From NCBI GenBank assembly GCA_905221605.1, contig CAJNDS010001013.1, positions 312,001 to 376,000 of the forward strand: a stretch of DNA of 64,000 nucleotides, in the 5' to 3' direction. The notes under the pieces are model-generated. The model was not told the DNA's origin, did not search any database, and was given only the letters and a program-made list of their open reading frames with translations. The position numbers and the translations under genes are program-made. Of the stretch, positions 32,068-42,134 are shown piece after piece; the stretch's first letter is position 1, and each line of letters starts with the position of its first letter. This stretch comes from Symbiodinium natans (lineage: Eukaryota > Sar > Dinophyceae > Suessiales > Symbiodiniaceae).

Positions 32068-32390
32068 AAAGGGTTTAGGGCTAGGGTTTAGGGTTTAGGG
32101 TTTAGGGTTTAGGGTTTAGGGTTTAGGGTTTAGGGTTTAGGGTTTGGGGTTTGGGGTTTGGGGTTTAGGGTTTAGGGTCTGGGAATTGGGGTTTAGGGTT
32201 TAGGGTTTAGGGTTTGGGGTTTGGGGTTTAGGGTTTAGGGTCTGGGAATTGGGGTTTAGGGTTTAGGGTCTGAGGTTTAGGGTTTAGGGTTTAGGGTTTG
32301 GGGTTTAGGGTCTGAGGTTTAGGGTTTAGGGTTTGGGGTTTAGGGTTTAGGGTCTGAGGTTTAGGGTTTAGGGTTTAGGGTTTAGGCTTT
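32068..32390 (+). repeat. Long G-strand telomeric block with higher-order structure
   Basis: About 45 units on the plus strand mixing TTTAGGG and TTTGGGG. The interruption TCTGGGAATTGGGG occurs twice (32176 and 32241), and TCTGAGG four times, so blocks of about 50-65 bp have been duplicated within the tract. Confidence 0.95.
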
Positions 32391-33227
32391 TCCTCTAGTG
32401 TGCTTTGCCCCAAAGACACAAAAAAGAGTCTGAGTGGTTCCTTGTGCAGCTCCCTCTCTCTAGCCTGCGACCGTCCATTCTATCTCAACTCGAACTCCTG
32501 AGCCAGAGGCTCCTGGCTCACGTGGCTCTAAGCCCTAAATAAACCCTAAACCCTGAGCGCTAAGCCCCGAAAACTCTTGAAACCATTGAACCTCACCCTA
32601 AACCCACATGGCTTAGAAACAATTGGTTTCGAACTCACCCCCTGCAGCTGCCTGCAGAGAACCCTCGAACCCTCGTTTGCCAGGAAACGAGGCGAAGCAA
32701 ACCACATTGTTGCTTCTGCAGAGATTACTATCAGCAATTTGCACACACGAATCCGAAACCGCTAAACCCCTAAACCCTAAACCTGAGACCCCTAAACCCA
32801 ACCTTAAACCCCCACACCCTGGGCCGGATCATAAGCCCGCAGTCGTGAACCCAAAAAAAACTCCTAAAGCCCGAAAACCTAGAAGCCTTTGAAGCTCTAA
32901 ATGCTGGAAAGCATGAAGATCCTAAAGCGTTTTTAAACCCCCACAGCCCCAGAAAACCTTCAGCCCGGCCCTAACTCCCTAGCACTCTTTTTTATTAGAG
33001 CAACTTAAAACCCTGAAGCCCTTTAACCCCCCCCAAATCCTAAACCCAAAACCTAAACCCTAAACCCTAAACCCTAAACCCTAAACCCGCTGAAACACCC
33101 CGAAGCCCTTCTCTGCCAACTTGCTATTGAATAGTGTGTGCTTCCACATGTTGCGCACTCTCCTCTGCCAACGCGTTAACATGGGTTATGACGCCTGCAC
33201 AGTGGACTCCACGTCTGTCATACTCAC
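32391..33227. other. C-strand telomeric blocks and unique DNA
   Basis: Degenerate CCCTAAA at 32763-32830 and a clean tract at 33047-33087. 32630-32750 is open on both strands. No splice-supported exon. Confidence 0.5.
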
Positions 33228-33479
33228 CGGTTCGGCCCGTGTGAACAGCCTGTCTCTGCCGCAAGCGCAAGCACTTAATCGCTGACAATCCTTTCCAAGA
33301 CCTCTGGAGCCCCCGTGTGTTCCGAGCAAAGTCCTCTCAGACCGCTCTGGCTGCACACAAACCCGCACTTCCACGCGTTTGGCACTTGCTTCCACTTCCG
33401 TGCCTTCACAGCTGGCACACCTGCCCATTGCCACCGATGGTGAAGCTGTCTCCAATGAGCCTATCTCTGTGTCATTCAC
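33228..33479 (-). CDS. Candidate exon, unknown protein
   Basis: Minus strand, one open frame of 84 codons ending at a consensus donor (ACCG|GTGAGTATG). It reads MNDTEIGSLETASPSVAMG, then EGTEVEASAKRVEVRVCVQP and RTLLGTHGGSRGLGKDCQRL. The left limit of the donor is clear; the start is not, because no convincing acceptor or initiation context is visible. The ATG-like start is a GTG in the DNA, so an upstream exon is likely. A second frame downstream of the donor (GEYDRRGVHCAGVITHVN) also looks protein-like, and alternative splicing or a different frame cannot be excluded. Not recognised. Confidence 0.4.
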
Positions 33480-33729
33480 AGGACAAAACCATAACTAAAT
33501 GTTAAGAATGCGGGGAAAGGCACGAGAATCTGCAGATAAGCCCCAAAAACATTAAAACCCTGAAAACCCGCAAAGCCCCTGAAAAAAAAAACCCAAATCT
33601 TGCAAACCCAAGAGACCTTAATTAAAACCCGCCCATAACAACCCGCCTTAAAAACCCAAAAGCCTTTACTCCAAACCTAGAGGCCCTAAAGGCCCTGAAG
33701 GTTCTAAAGGCCCAAAAGGCCCTACTGTC

Positions 33730-33900
33730 AACCCTAAACCCGCTTAAACCTTAAACCCAAAACCCCGAACCCAAAACCCCAAACCCCCAAACCCTAAACT
33801 GCCCTAAACCCCAAACCCAAAACCCAAAACCCCCAAACCCTGAACCCCAAACCCAAAACCCCAAACCCTAAACTGCCCTAAACCCTAAACCCCAAACCCC
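33730..33900 (-). repeat. C-strand block of mixed units with duplication
   Basis: CCCAAAA, CCCCAAA and CCCTAAA units mixed. AACCCTAAACTGCCCTAAACC occurs twice (about 33790 and 33866), marking a duplication of about 76 bp inside the block. Confidence 0.88.
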
Positions 33901-34004
33901 AGAATTGCAACAGCGCCTGGAGCTGCAAAGGCGCTCGCCCTGGAGCACACCGCCCACGCGGCCTTCACTTGACTGGGTTTAGGGTTTAGGGGTGTAGGTG
34001 AATA

Positions 34005-34080
34005 TTACTATAGAAATAGATACATAGATAGATACATACATACAAAGAGATAGATACATACATACAAAGATACATACACA
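34005..34080. repeat. GATA/CATA microsatellite
   Basis: GATACATA and AGATAGATA units in tandem on the plus strand, with CAAAGATA steps. Confidence 0.9.
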
Positions 34081-34318
34081 GTTATTGGGTTTAAGTTTAA
34101 AACCTAGGGGATGTAAGAATTTCTGCTACCCTCAACCCTGAAACATCTGCATAGGCCACTATAGGGCCCAGGATTTCGGGGTATTTGAGACGTTGGCTAG
34201 ACAGTAAGGCTTTTTGGGCCACAGGCCATAAAGGTGAAACTGCGCATGGCGAGGGTTTCGGGTTTCGGGTTTTCAGGTGCCGCGGCGTAACCCGCCGAGT
34301 TTCGTGATTGTGGTTGTG

Positions 34319-34455
34319 GGGTTTAGGGTTTAGGGTGTAGGGTTTAGGGTTTAGGGTTTAGGGTTTAGGGTTTAGGGTTTCTAAGGTTTAGGGTTTATAA
34401 GGTTTAGGGTTTAGGGTTCAGGGTTTAGGGTTTAGGGTTTAGAGTTTAGGGTGAA
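34319..34455 (+). repeat. Interstitial telomeric tract with unit variants
   Basis: About 17 TTTAGGG-type units on the plus strand including GTGTAGGG, TTTATAAGG and TTCAGGG. Confidence 0.93.
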
Positions 34456-34854
34456 TCAAGTCATGAGTGCCTAACTCGGCACTTGGATCGCCGTAAAGTG
34501 GTATACTTGCGAGGCACGCGCAGGGCACGGCAGAGGCCGTGCCCCGGCCTGTCAACCCCCACCCGGAAGGTCAACGGGCCAGCGTGAGCGCGGGGGGGGG
34601 GGGGGGAAAGTCGACTTCAGAACCGAGACTACGCACGTCAACGTTTTCCACCTGAATTTTGCTCATCCTCAAACACGATCTGGGAGCACTGGCACAGTAG
34701 CCACTACAGCACACAGGCCCACAGATCTCATTCGCTCAGCTAAGAGATCCTCTTCTCCTCCAGCCGAGAGACATGAGGCGGCACCACCATTCAAGAACTC
34801 TCGGCGGTAGTGCTCTGTAGCCGTGCAGCGCTGCAACATGTGCCCCAAGCCTAC

Positions 34855-35027
34855 CGGCGCTTCAAGGCTTCCGGGCATGTGGGCACTGGTTGCTTGGGCA
34901 TCCCCACAGTGGCAGACGGAAGCGCACGAGCCCACACAATGTCATCCCCGCGTGCGCGATCATGCCTCATGTTCTCAAGCAGCTTTCCGATGCAAGGTTT
35001 AGAGATGAGGGCGCATCGGGAGTAGAG
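34855..35027 (-). CDS. Candidate exon next to an inverted-repeat element
   Basis: Minus strand, 173 nt (57 codons plus two bases) ending at donor GCCG|GTAGGC. It reads SKPCIGKLLENMRHDRARGD then DIVWARALPSATVGMPKQPV, a convincing soluble-protein sequence. Its upstream boundary coincides with the target-site duplication of the family-A element at 35031-35149: AAGTGAG at the element edge could serve as acceptor (GTGAG|CTC, phase 0). If so, the element lies in or made the intron. Product not recognised. Confidence 0.45.
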
Positions 35028-35030
35028 CTC

Positions 35031-35149
35031 ACTTAGAGGTTCATAAGTAACTCTCAGCAGCCTTATAAGTACCCTAAATAGGATTAGAGGTAATGATATC
35101 ACACTTATAACTTATAACCTTACTTTCAACTACCCATGAACGTCCAAGT
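35031..35149. mobile_element. Inverted-repeat element, family A, with target duplication
   Basis: Left end ACTTAGAGGTTCATAAGTA, right end TACCCATGAACGTCCAAGT. The bases AGAGCTC precede it (35024-35030) and follow it (35150-35156); counting bases shared with the ends, the match extends to GTAGAGCTCAC. This is the clearest target-site duplication in the window and supports movement as a DNA element. Confidence 0.85.
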
Positions 35150-35156
35150 AGAGCTC

Positions 35157-36678
35157 ACAGGGTTTAGAAGTTGAAGAGCCTACTTCAAGCAGCTGCCCCG
35201 GGCACACCTTAGGAGCTCATGACCTAGGGCTTAGGGTTTAGGGTTTAGGGTTTAGGGTAATGATACGGAGCCTCATGTCCGAAGCCGTGTGTTCAGGGTT
35301 TAGGGTTTTAGGGCTGTGAGTCCAAAAGCGACCTGCAACACTCCGAAACACGACTCACGTGAGGTGTACAAAATGGGGCCTTGCTGTAGACACCGCCCCT
35401 GCACCCGAAAGCTTGAGCCCTTCTAGGTTGAGGGTCTAGGGTTTAGGGCTCAAGGAGGGTTTACTCTTCACACTAACCCCTGAACCCCAAACCCTACCTG
35501 CACCCCCCCAACTACCCATTCAGAAAGGGGGGTTATGTACCCTACTAGTATGGTTAAAGGGTTTTGGGGGGTGCTGGTAAACCCTAGACCCTAAACCCTA
35601 ACCCCATTGCTGGTGCAAAGGCCTGGCAACTCCACGCCCATGTCTGCCTGATGAAGCCCACAGGCACAGCTGCCGGAAGGTTTGGGCTTATGGAAGGGTT
35701 TAGGGTTTAGGGTTTCGGGTGTAGGGTTTCGGGTTTAGGGGCTATGCGCAGAACCCTAGACTTGCCAAACAAGAGTGCAAACACTCAAGCGCCCAGCAGG
35801 CCTGGCGAGCCCAGAGCCCGGAAGCTCAGGGTTCTAGGGGGGGGTTGGGGTTTAGGGTTCAGGGTTTAGTGTTCAGGGGGGGGGGGGGGGGGGAGTTGCT
35901 TGCCCCTATGGCTTTGTTCATGGTATCTGGCGTTTTTGTTATGATTCTTTTTTGCGTGTCTTGGGGGGTTTAGGATTTAGGGTTTGGGGCGTCGGGTGGA
36001 GGGATTTAGGGCGCTAGCCACAGAACATAAAGACAAAATGGAAGCACAAACACCCTACCGGGCTTCGAATGGCACGAACCTCAGGGTACTCATCAAGCAG
36101 TCCTTGTGTAGTCTGCAAGGCAAGTGGAAGGGGGAGGGGGGGAACGAATCACAAAATCGAAAACCTGCACACCATGTCATGGAACCCCATGTCATGGAAC
36201 CCCTAAGTAGCATAAGTAGGACTGAAATCCGCAACCCTGAGAAGCCCATCACATCCCATCACGCTTTCCGAACCTCGAACCCCTAGACCCCCAACCCAAA
36301 ACAACTACATTGGCAAGCTCTCTCAATTATCATCCCGCTTGGGTTTAGGGGTAACCCCCTAGGTTTCAGGCTCCGCCGTAAGATAGCAGTTGCCCCCCAA
36401 CAGCAAATATTCTAAACCTGCTCGTTTTACAAAACCTGTAAAGTATCAACCATCCTAAGGGCCGACAAGGGACCCAAACTAGGACCCTGAGCAGCCTAGG
36501 AAAAAGGTTGGTAAGGGACCCTAACCCTCACAAAGCTGAAAAAATCTGCTGGCTCTTAGTAAGAAGATGAGGGAATTAGGTACCTTCTATCCCCCTATTG
36601 ACCTTGTCCCTCATTCCCTAGTAAAAAACCCTAAACCCAACCCCTAAACCCTAGCCCTAAACCCTAAACCCCAAAAAG
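35157..36678. other. Telomeric mosaic, no firm gene; degenerate element B
   Basis: Short G-strand tracts at 35228-35258, 35297-35310 and 35700-35745. 35877-35894 is a G run. 36030-36290 is open both ways without clear splice sites. 36550-36630 is a degenerate family-B element (GGCTCTTAGTAAG to TTCCCTAGTAAAAAACC). 36645-36673 is a CCCTAAA tract abutting the exon at 36679. Confidence 0.5.
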
Positions 36679-36776
36679 GGCCAACTCTGGGTCCAACTGC
36701 TGGGGAACCCGGAGCCCCCGGTGGCCGACCTCGTGGACTTCCACCGGGCGGCCATCCTCTCAGCAGCTCTTTGGAG
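36679..36776 (+). CDS. Well-supported internal exon, unknown protein
   Basis: Plus strand, 98 nt (32 codons plus AG). Acceptor CCCTAAACCCCAAAAAG|G directly joins a telomeric C-strand tract to the exon; donor GGAG|GTACGT is near-consensus and is followed at once by a TTTAGGG block. It reads GQLWVQLLGNPEPPVADLVD then FHRAAILSAALW, strongly protein-like and amphipathic. The reverse strand over this segment lacks equally good splice sites. I do not recognise the family. Neighbouring exons of the same gene were not identified. Confidence 0.55.
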
Positions 36777-36794
36777 GTACGTTTAAGGGTGGTA

Positions 36795-37025
36795 GGGTTT
36801 AGGGTTTAGGGTTTAGGGTTTCTAGGGTTTAGGGTTTCTAGGGTATAGGGTATAGGGTTTAGGGTATAGGGTATAGGGTATAGGGTGGTAGGGTTTGGGG
36901 TTTGGGGTTTGGGGTTTGGGGTTTGGGGTTTGGGGTTTGGGGTTTGGGGTTTGGGGTTTGGGGTTTGGGGTTTAGGGTTTAGGGTTTAGGGTTTAGGATT
37001 TAGGGTTTAGGGTTTAGGGTTTAGG
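36795..37025 (+). repeat. Segmented G-strand block: TTTAGGG, TATAGGG, TTTGGGG
   Basis: On the plus strand, TTTAGGG units (36798-36845), then TATAGGG-type units (36841-36885), then about twelve perfect TTTGGGG units (36894-36970), then TTTAGGG again (36971-37025). Variants occur in homogeneous runs and not at random. Confidence 0.95.
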
Positions 37026-37048
37026 GGCGAGGGGTTAGGGGTTCCTCC

Positions 37049-37145
37049 TGGTTCTTTGTAGGGAATGAGGGAATGAGGGCCCCATATGCACCCTTTAAGG
37101 TATTTTATAGGGTATCTTATTCCCTCATTCCCTACTAAGAACCAG
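37049..37145. mobile_element. Inverted-repeat element, family B
   Basis: Left end TGGTTCTTTGTAGGGAATGA, right end ATTCCCTACTAAGAACCAG. Terminal inverted repeats of about 29 bp around a short core with CCCTTTAAGG. GT lies two bases in from the left end and AG at the right end, as in an intron. Confidence 0.9.
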
Positions 37146-37199
37146 CCAGTTTTTTTGGTTGGCTGACCCAAAACCCTAAACCTTACATTCTAAAGGGTT

Positions 37200-38412
37200 T
37201 AGGGTGTGTGGTTTAGGGCTTAGGGCTTAGGTTGAACGCATCCAGGTGTCGCAGACTTGAGCCGGCTTTTACGAACTGCATCTTCAGCCGTGCCTAAAGA
37301 TCATGTATTTTGTAAAATGCCATAGTGCTGAGGGAAACACGTGAGATTGATAGGACAGCAAATTTGTTTAGGGTATAGGGTTTAGGGGTTTAGGGCTTAG
37401 GGGTTAAGGGCGTCGCTCCGTACTGAGGTTTGGGCCAAGCCAAGCCATTCGCCAGCACGGCGGATGCATGGATCGGCGCCACCAGAAATCTGCACCTCCA
37501 GGCAAAGACAACAGGAGAAAGCTATAAAATAAAAAAAGATTAGGTTCGGGTTTCGGGTAAACGCTCGAAACCCTGGAAAACCCTCAAACCCTTAAACCAC
37601 CTTTGGAATTGTGGCCTTTGTACCCCGCATGTTGGGTCTCTTGGACCATTCTAATGTGCACAGTTGCCCAATGCGATTATTTGCAACATTGGTGGTGTAT
37701 CTAACAAGTATTCCCTACTTGGGTACATGGATCCTTAGGCTAAGTCTGCAAATAAAAGCCCTACAAGTAAGAGGTTAAAATCATGGAGGAACCCTAAACC
37801 CTAACCCCAAACCCGAAAGGCCTGCTTGGCCGCAATCCAGTTGCAGGCAGAATACGTTTGCCCGAGGTCCTGCTGGGGTTTAGGGTTTAGGGTTTCGGTT
37901 TAGGGTTTGAGGTTGGGGGTTTAGGGCAATGTTCGCAGCTTCGGGGTTGGCAGTCAGAATGGCGTTAGTACGGGGCGCGCTGGCTTGAAATATGGGGTGT
38001 GGGGTTTAGGCAGCTGCATTCAAGAACCCTTTTTGTTGGTTCAGTTGGGCTGACAAGGGAATCCAGGCCCAAAGAAGGGAATGAAAGTAGACGGCGGGGG
38101 CTGGAAGCAAAAGCAACTCCAGTTGAGATATGTCACAACCCCAACTACAAACGTGAAAGAAAACCCACCAGACTTTTCCCCTGTGAACTCCCTAAGACGG
38201 TAGCCACTGTATTACCCCATAGGCCCTTTACACCCTAAAAAACCCTCAAAGCCCCATAAACCCTAGAACCCCTAAAACCCCGTAAAAGCCCTATATAAAC
38301 TTATTATAACAAATCCTGCAACAACCCCTAAACGCTGTAAGCCCCCATACAAAGGCGTTCAACTCTGAGCACCTAGCCCTATACCCTAAACCCTAAACCC
38401 TAAACCCTGAAC
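37200..38412. other. No firm gene
   Basis: Scattered G-strand fragments (37364-37400, 37878-37925) and a clean C-strand tract at 38383-38412. 38060-38220 is open on plus (Glu/Arg/Lys-rich) without clear junctions. Confidence 0.45.
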
Positions 38413-39582
38413 CTCCTAAAAGCACAAAGTCGGTCCACCAGGGCCCGCAGCGGTTCGCTGCGAAGGTCGGTGCCGCTGCACACGGTGCCGCGCCTTCAGG
38501 GAGTTTAGGGTTTAGGGTTTAGGGTTTAGGGTTTAGGGCTGGGGGTTTGGGGTTTATAGGGTCTTCAGGGAGTTTAGGGCTATAACGTGTTTACCGGATC
38601 TACAGGGTTGAGAAGGTTCATCGGGTTTAGGGTTTATAGGGTTTAGGGTTTATGGGGTGTATAAGGTCTATAGGGTTTACAGGGTTTACAGGGCTTACAG
38701 GGCTTACAGGCTTTATAAGGTTTATAGGGTTTATAGGGTTTAAAGGGTTTAAAGGGTTTAAAGTGTTTATAGGGTTTAGGGTTTATAGGTTATAGGGCTT
38801 AGGGTTCAGGGTCTATAGGTTTTAGGGCTTGAGGATTTGGGTTTTGGGAGGAGCGGGGTGGGCGGGGGCGCATCGGGGGCTTCGATGCTTCAGGGGCTGC
38901 AACAACGGGGTATGTCTCAGAACTTTGTACATCCAGTTCGTGCTCCACGCCCGCGAAATCTGTCTGGTTGCCCACAAGGAACGGCTTAGCTTTTAGAGCT
39001 TAAGGGCGAAGACGAGGTTCTCCAGCAACCTAGGGGCTATTGTTTCTTGTTTACCGTCTCCGATGGCTAAACGTTTGCCGTTCAGTCCCCAACATGTCCC
39101 AAAAGAGGTTTAGAGTTTCTAGGTTTGCCTTGTCAGCCCTCGGATAACTTATTACGAGCCCGAAGCCCTAAGCCTAAACCCTAAACCCTATAGCAACCCT
39201 ACCTAAACTCCCCAGCTCCTCGTAAACCCGATGTCCAAACCCCATAAACCCTGTAAACCCTATAAACCCTATAAACCCCTCCGCCCCAAACCCTAACCCT
39301 AAACCCCCCAGCTCTATGACTGGCTGGTTCTTAGTAGGGAATGGGGGAATGGGAGACCCATGTATACTCACTCAACGGGTAAATATAGAGCTCTAATTCC
39401 CTCGTACCGTACTAAGAACCACGGGAACCCCTGAAGCCTAAACCCTAAACCCTAAACCCTAAACCCTAAACCCTAAACCCTAAACCCTAAAACCCTAAAC
39501 CCTAAACTCCTCAGCTCCATGAGCGCCGGGCAAGTGCGCGTCGACCTCCAACAGTCCCCGGTCACCCTTCCTTGGCCGGAAG
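38413..39582 (-). CDS. Two phase-matched exons, unknown protein
   Basis: Minus-strand exons 39508-39582 and 38413-38493. The first has acceptor ACCTGCAG and donor GA|GTTTAGGG, where the 5' splice site is a telomeric unit; it reads RPRKGDRGLLEVDAHLPGAH. The second has acceptor CTGAAG|G and donor GGAG|GTTCAGGG (again telomere-like) and reads GTVCSGTDLRSEPLRALVDR then LCAFRR. The first leaves two bases and the second starts with one, so they join as Glu. The intron holds G- and C-strand telomeric blocks, a TTTATAGGG block and a family-B element (39325-39421); smaller exons inside it are possible. No family recognised. Plus-strand readings exist but with poorer splice sites. Confidence 0.5.
38503..38830 (+). 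repeat. TTTAGGG tract passing into TTTATAGGG block
   Basis: Clean TTTAGGG at 38503-38540, then a long block of TTTATAGGG, TTTACAGGG and TTTAAAGGG units to about 38830. Confidence 0.92.
39325..39421. mobile_element. Inverted-repeat element, family B
   Basis: Left end TGGTTCTTAGTAGGGAATGG, right end CGTACTAAGAACCA, inverted; the left flank repeats GGC before TGGTTC as in the copy at 47997. Lies in a modelled intron. Confidence 0.88.
39437..39507 (-). repeat. Interstitial telomeric tract ending at an exon
   Basis: About ten CCCTAAA units on the plus strand; the last CTAAAC is, on the minus strand, the GTTTAG donor of the exon at 39508-39582. Confidence 0.95.
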
Positions 39583-39614
39583 CTGCAGGTAGCCCAACAG
39601 CCCTTATAAGGAAG

Positions 39615-39715
39615 GGTTTGAGGGTTAGGGTTTAGGGTTTAGGGTTTAGGGTTTAGGGTTTGGGGTTTGGGGTTTCGGGTTTCGGGTTTCGGGTCTAGGG
39701 TTTCGGGTTTAGGGC
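39615..39715 (+). repeat. G-strand telomeric tract with TTTCGGG variants
   Basis: About five TTTAGGG units, two TTTGGGG, then four TTTCGGG units in a row. Confidence 0.93.
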
Positions 39716-39950
39716 TTGAGGACACAATGCCCTTAAGTGAGGACTAGGTGTCTTAAAGTCAACAAGGCCCTGAAACCTTACAAAGAACCAAGGTGGATCC
39801 CAGTTCATAAGCTAAGGCCCTGCAAAAACCAGCCGCGTGTCCAGCTCCCTCGAATTCAGATTCTGGCCTTCTTGGGATGCCATGAGGGACGCACCGCTGT
39901 GCACCCTTCGCTGCTGGCGTCTATACCACTGGGCCACCTCTCCTTGTTCG

Positions 39951-39953
<3 letters not shown>

Positions 39954-39985
<32 letters not shown>
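39954..39985. repeat. Long poly-C run
   Basis: About 31 consecutive C, followed by AACTTCAAACCC. The plus-strand frame upstream (39737-40000) runs into it and ends as poly-Pro; I do not treat that as coding. Confidence 0.95.
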
Positions 39986-39987
<2 letters not shown>

Positions 39988-40375
39988 CTTCAAACCCTAA
40001 ACCCTCTAAACCTTAAACCCTAAGCCCCAAGCCCTAACAGGAAGAACCCTCACTGTGTGGTTTAAGGGAAAGCGCCCGTGTTAAAGCCCAGGTTGTACCC
40101 TATGTGTATGCATGCCCCTTTGTCGGGTTTAGGGCTTCTAGCCCCTCTATACTAACCCCCCTAGCTTGCCCCCATAACTACGACTATTTAGGGAAAATAA
40201 TTAAGGTTATGTAAGAGGGGGAACCCTGGGGGGGGGGGGGGGGTAGTAGGGGAACCCACGACCTTTGGGTCAGCTGGCTGCCAATGACATGGGGCTGCGT
40301 GCAAGTCCATGTGCACAGCCGAAGTCAAGCTGCGAACCCCGAAACCCTAAACCCTAAACCCCAAAAACCCTACAC

Positions 40376-40572
40376 TGCATCTGTTGGCCTTTCTCCTTGT
40401 TGTAAGGCTTCCCGAAGCCTTCGATGAATGTTGGCAGCATCTCATTCTTGAGCAGGTTGATGTAGTTCGCTCCCGTTTCCTCTTGTTCTTCTCGTCTTTT
40501 CTGGGTCACAAGGCCATCGTGACGCATTCCTTCTCCGCACGAGAGACTACAAGAGTCGAAAGACCCATGAAT
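40376..40572 (-). CDS. Candidate exon, charged helical protein
   Basis: Minus strand, about 197 nt from acceptor TTCTTGTCAG (near 40573) to donor GCA|GTGTAGGG (a G-strand telomeric unit). It reads GEGMRHDGLVTQKRREEQEE then TGANYINLLKNEMLPTFIEG and FGKPYNKEKGQQ, strongly protein-like. The plus strand is also open but hydrophobic and less plausible. The upstream 50 nt (Ser/Cys-rich) may be intron, with an alternative TTGTAG acceptor inside. Not recognised; the charged sequence would suit a coiled or structural domain. Confidence 0.5.
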
Positions 40573-41780
40573 CTGACAAGAACCCCTAAATACCGCTAAA
40601 ACGTTTCTTCCTTATTGCTAGTCAGGATACCTTGACATTGACATACAAGCACCCGTTTTAGTATCTTGGCAAGGGACTGAAGGGGGCTCCCAAGGAAAGA
40701 GGGCCACCAAAACCCTAAACCTTAAACCCTAAATCCTAAACCCTAAACCCTAAACCCAGAGCTGCAATTGGAACCCTAAGCTGCAACAAGGCACAGAACC
40801 CCCAATCACGAACCGAAAAAAGACAAGCCCAAAACCATAAAGGGTTTAGGGTATATAGGGAAAAGGGTAGGAATATTCCTTAAACCATATAAGGAAACCT
40901 CGTATATTTTAAGGAGTATTCCCTAATTAAGGGTCCCTAAACCCTAAACCCCAAACCCCTCAACCCTAAACCCGATTCCTGAATTAAGGGGTAGTGGAGT
41001 CCCTGTGTAACCGCCAAGGCCCTGGCAGCTCAATTTCCACCGCATCCGTGAGACCAAAGCCTCTGATGGATCTAGGGCTTAGCGGGTTTAGGGTTTAGTG
41101 GGTTTACGGTTTAGTGGGTTGTGGGTGTAGGGTTTAAGGTTTAGGGTTTAGGGGGTGTTAGGGTGTATGGGGTTGAGGGTTGCATGAGGGGGGGGGGGGG
41201 GGGGGGTTGGGCTGAGGGCTCAGGTTCTGAGTCCTAGAGGCCTATGCCATAAAAGCGTGAGCCCTAGACGCTGTAACCCCAAATCTTTAGAACTCACTTC
41301 TTGTGACTTCATGACCTGTGCAGAGAAAGGCTTAGGGCTTCATAGTCATGTGTGTATATATATATATATCAATGTGTTTATGTACCTTTTATTTTATTCA
41401 TGTATACGTTTATTCACTTGAATTGGTTTATAAATAAATTTGTATACGAAGTGCACCAATAAATGCACAAAAAAAACAATCAATGATAAATGCTGTTTGG
41501 GAACCAATCTTCCGGACACTATACGGTTAGGGAATGCGGCAGGCGGATCTCTGGGTCCTCCTCCCGCCCTTCTTGGAGGGTCGGAGGACTGTGGTTTATC
41601 AAGGCTAGGTTTGTTCGGGGATTGACAATGACTATGAGGCCTTATAGTATTCATGAAGGTGCTACTAGAATTTCTAAAGGGTTCAGGGGTTTGACCATGT
41701 ATTAAGTGGGGATACGAATTAAGTAGGATAACACCCAATGATAGACCCTTTGAGGGCACTTATATACAAACTTTACTTGT
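40573..41780. other. No firm gene; element H and A+T-rich block
   Basis: 40720-40757 is a CCCTAAA tract. 40865-40950 is a family-H-like inverted repeat (AGGAATATTCC and GGAGTATTCCC around a TAAGGAAACC core). 41075-41170 is degenerate G-strand. 41189-41206 is poly-G. 41360-41480 is A+T-rich with ATATATAT. 41400-41760 is open on minus but unlike its neighbours in composition. Confidence 0.45.
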
Positions 41781-41890
41781 CTAGACCCGGGAGTCACCCA
41801 GGAAAAAAAGGGTACCCTTTTTGGTTTTAGCGGGAATGTTAAGGGAACCCCAACCCAAAAAAGGAAACAAGGGCCTACTCCCGGTCCTAG
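41781..41890. mobile_element. Inverted-repeat element, family C
   Basis: Begins CTAGACCCGGGAGTCACCC and ends GGCCTACTCCCGGTCCTAG. Interior AAAGGGTACCCTTTTTGG palindrome as in the other copies. Confidence 0.85.
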
Positions 41891-42103
41891 CCCTAAACCC
41901 TAAACCCTAAACCCTAAACCCCAAACCCTAAACCCTAAACCCTAAACCCCAAACCGTAAACCCTAAACCCTAAGCCCTGCTACACCCCAGATCCTCCAGG
42001 AAGATCGCAAACCCAAAACGCCCCGCCTCGAGGTAAACTACTGCCACTGGGCCACGCGCGGCCTGGCAAGCTCCATAGAACCTACCTAAACCCTATTTAA
42101 ATT

Positions 42104-42134
<31 letters not shown>

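Noticed and set aside
39737-40000. Plus-strand frame ending in poly-Pro
   Set aside because: The end is a poly-C homopolymer, the rest lacks splice sites, and the frame is not conserved in character.
41394-41759. Minus-strand frame of 121 codons
   Set aside because: Spans an A+T-rich stretch and unique DNA of mixed composition, has no good junctions, and includes low-complexity ends. Not supportable.
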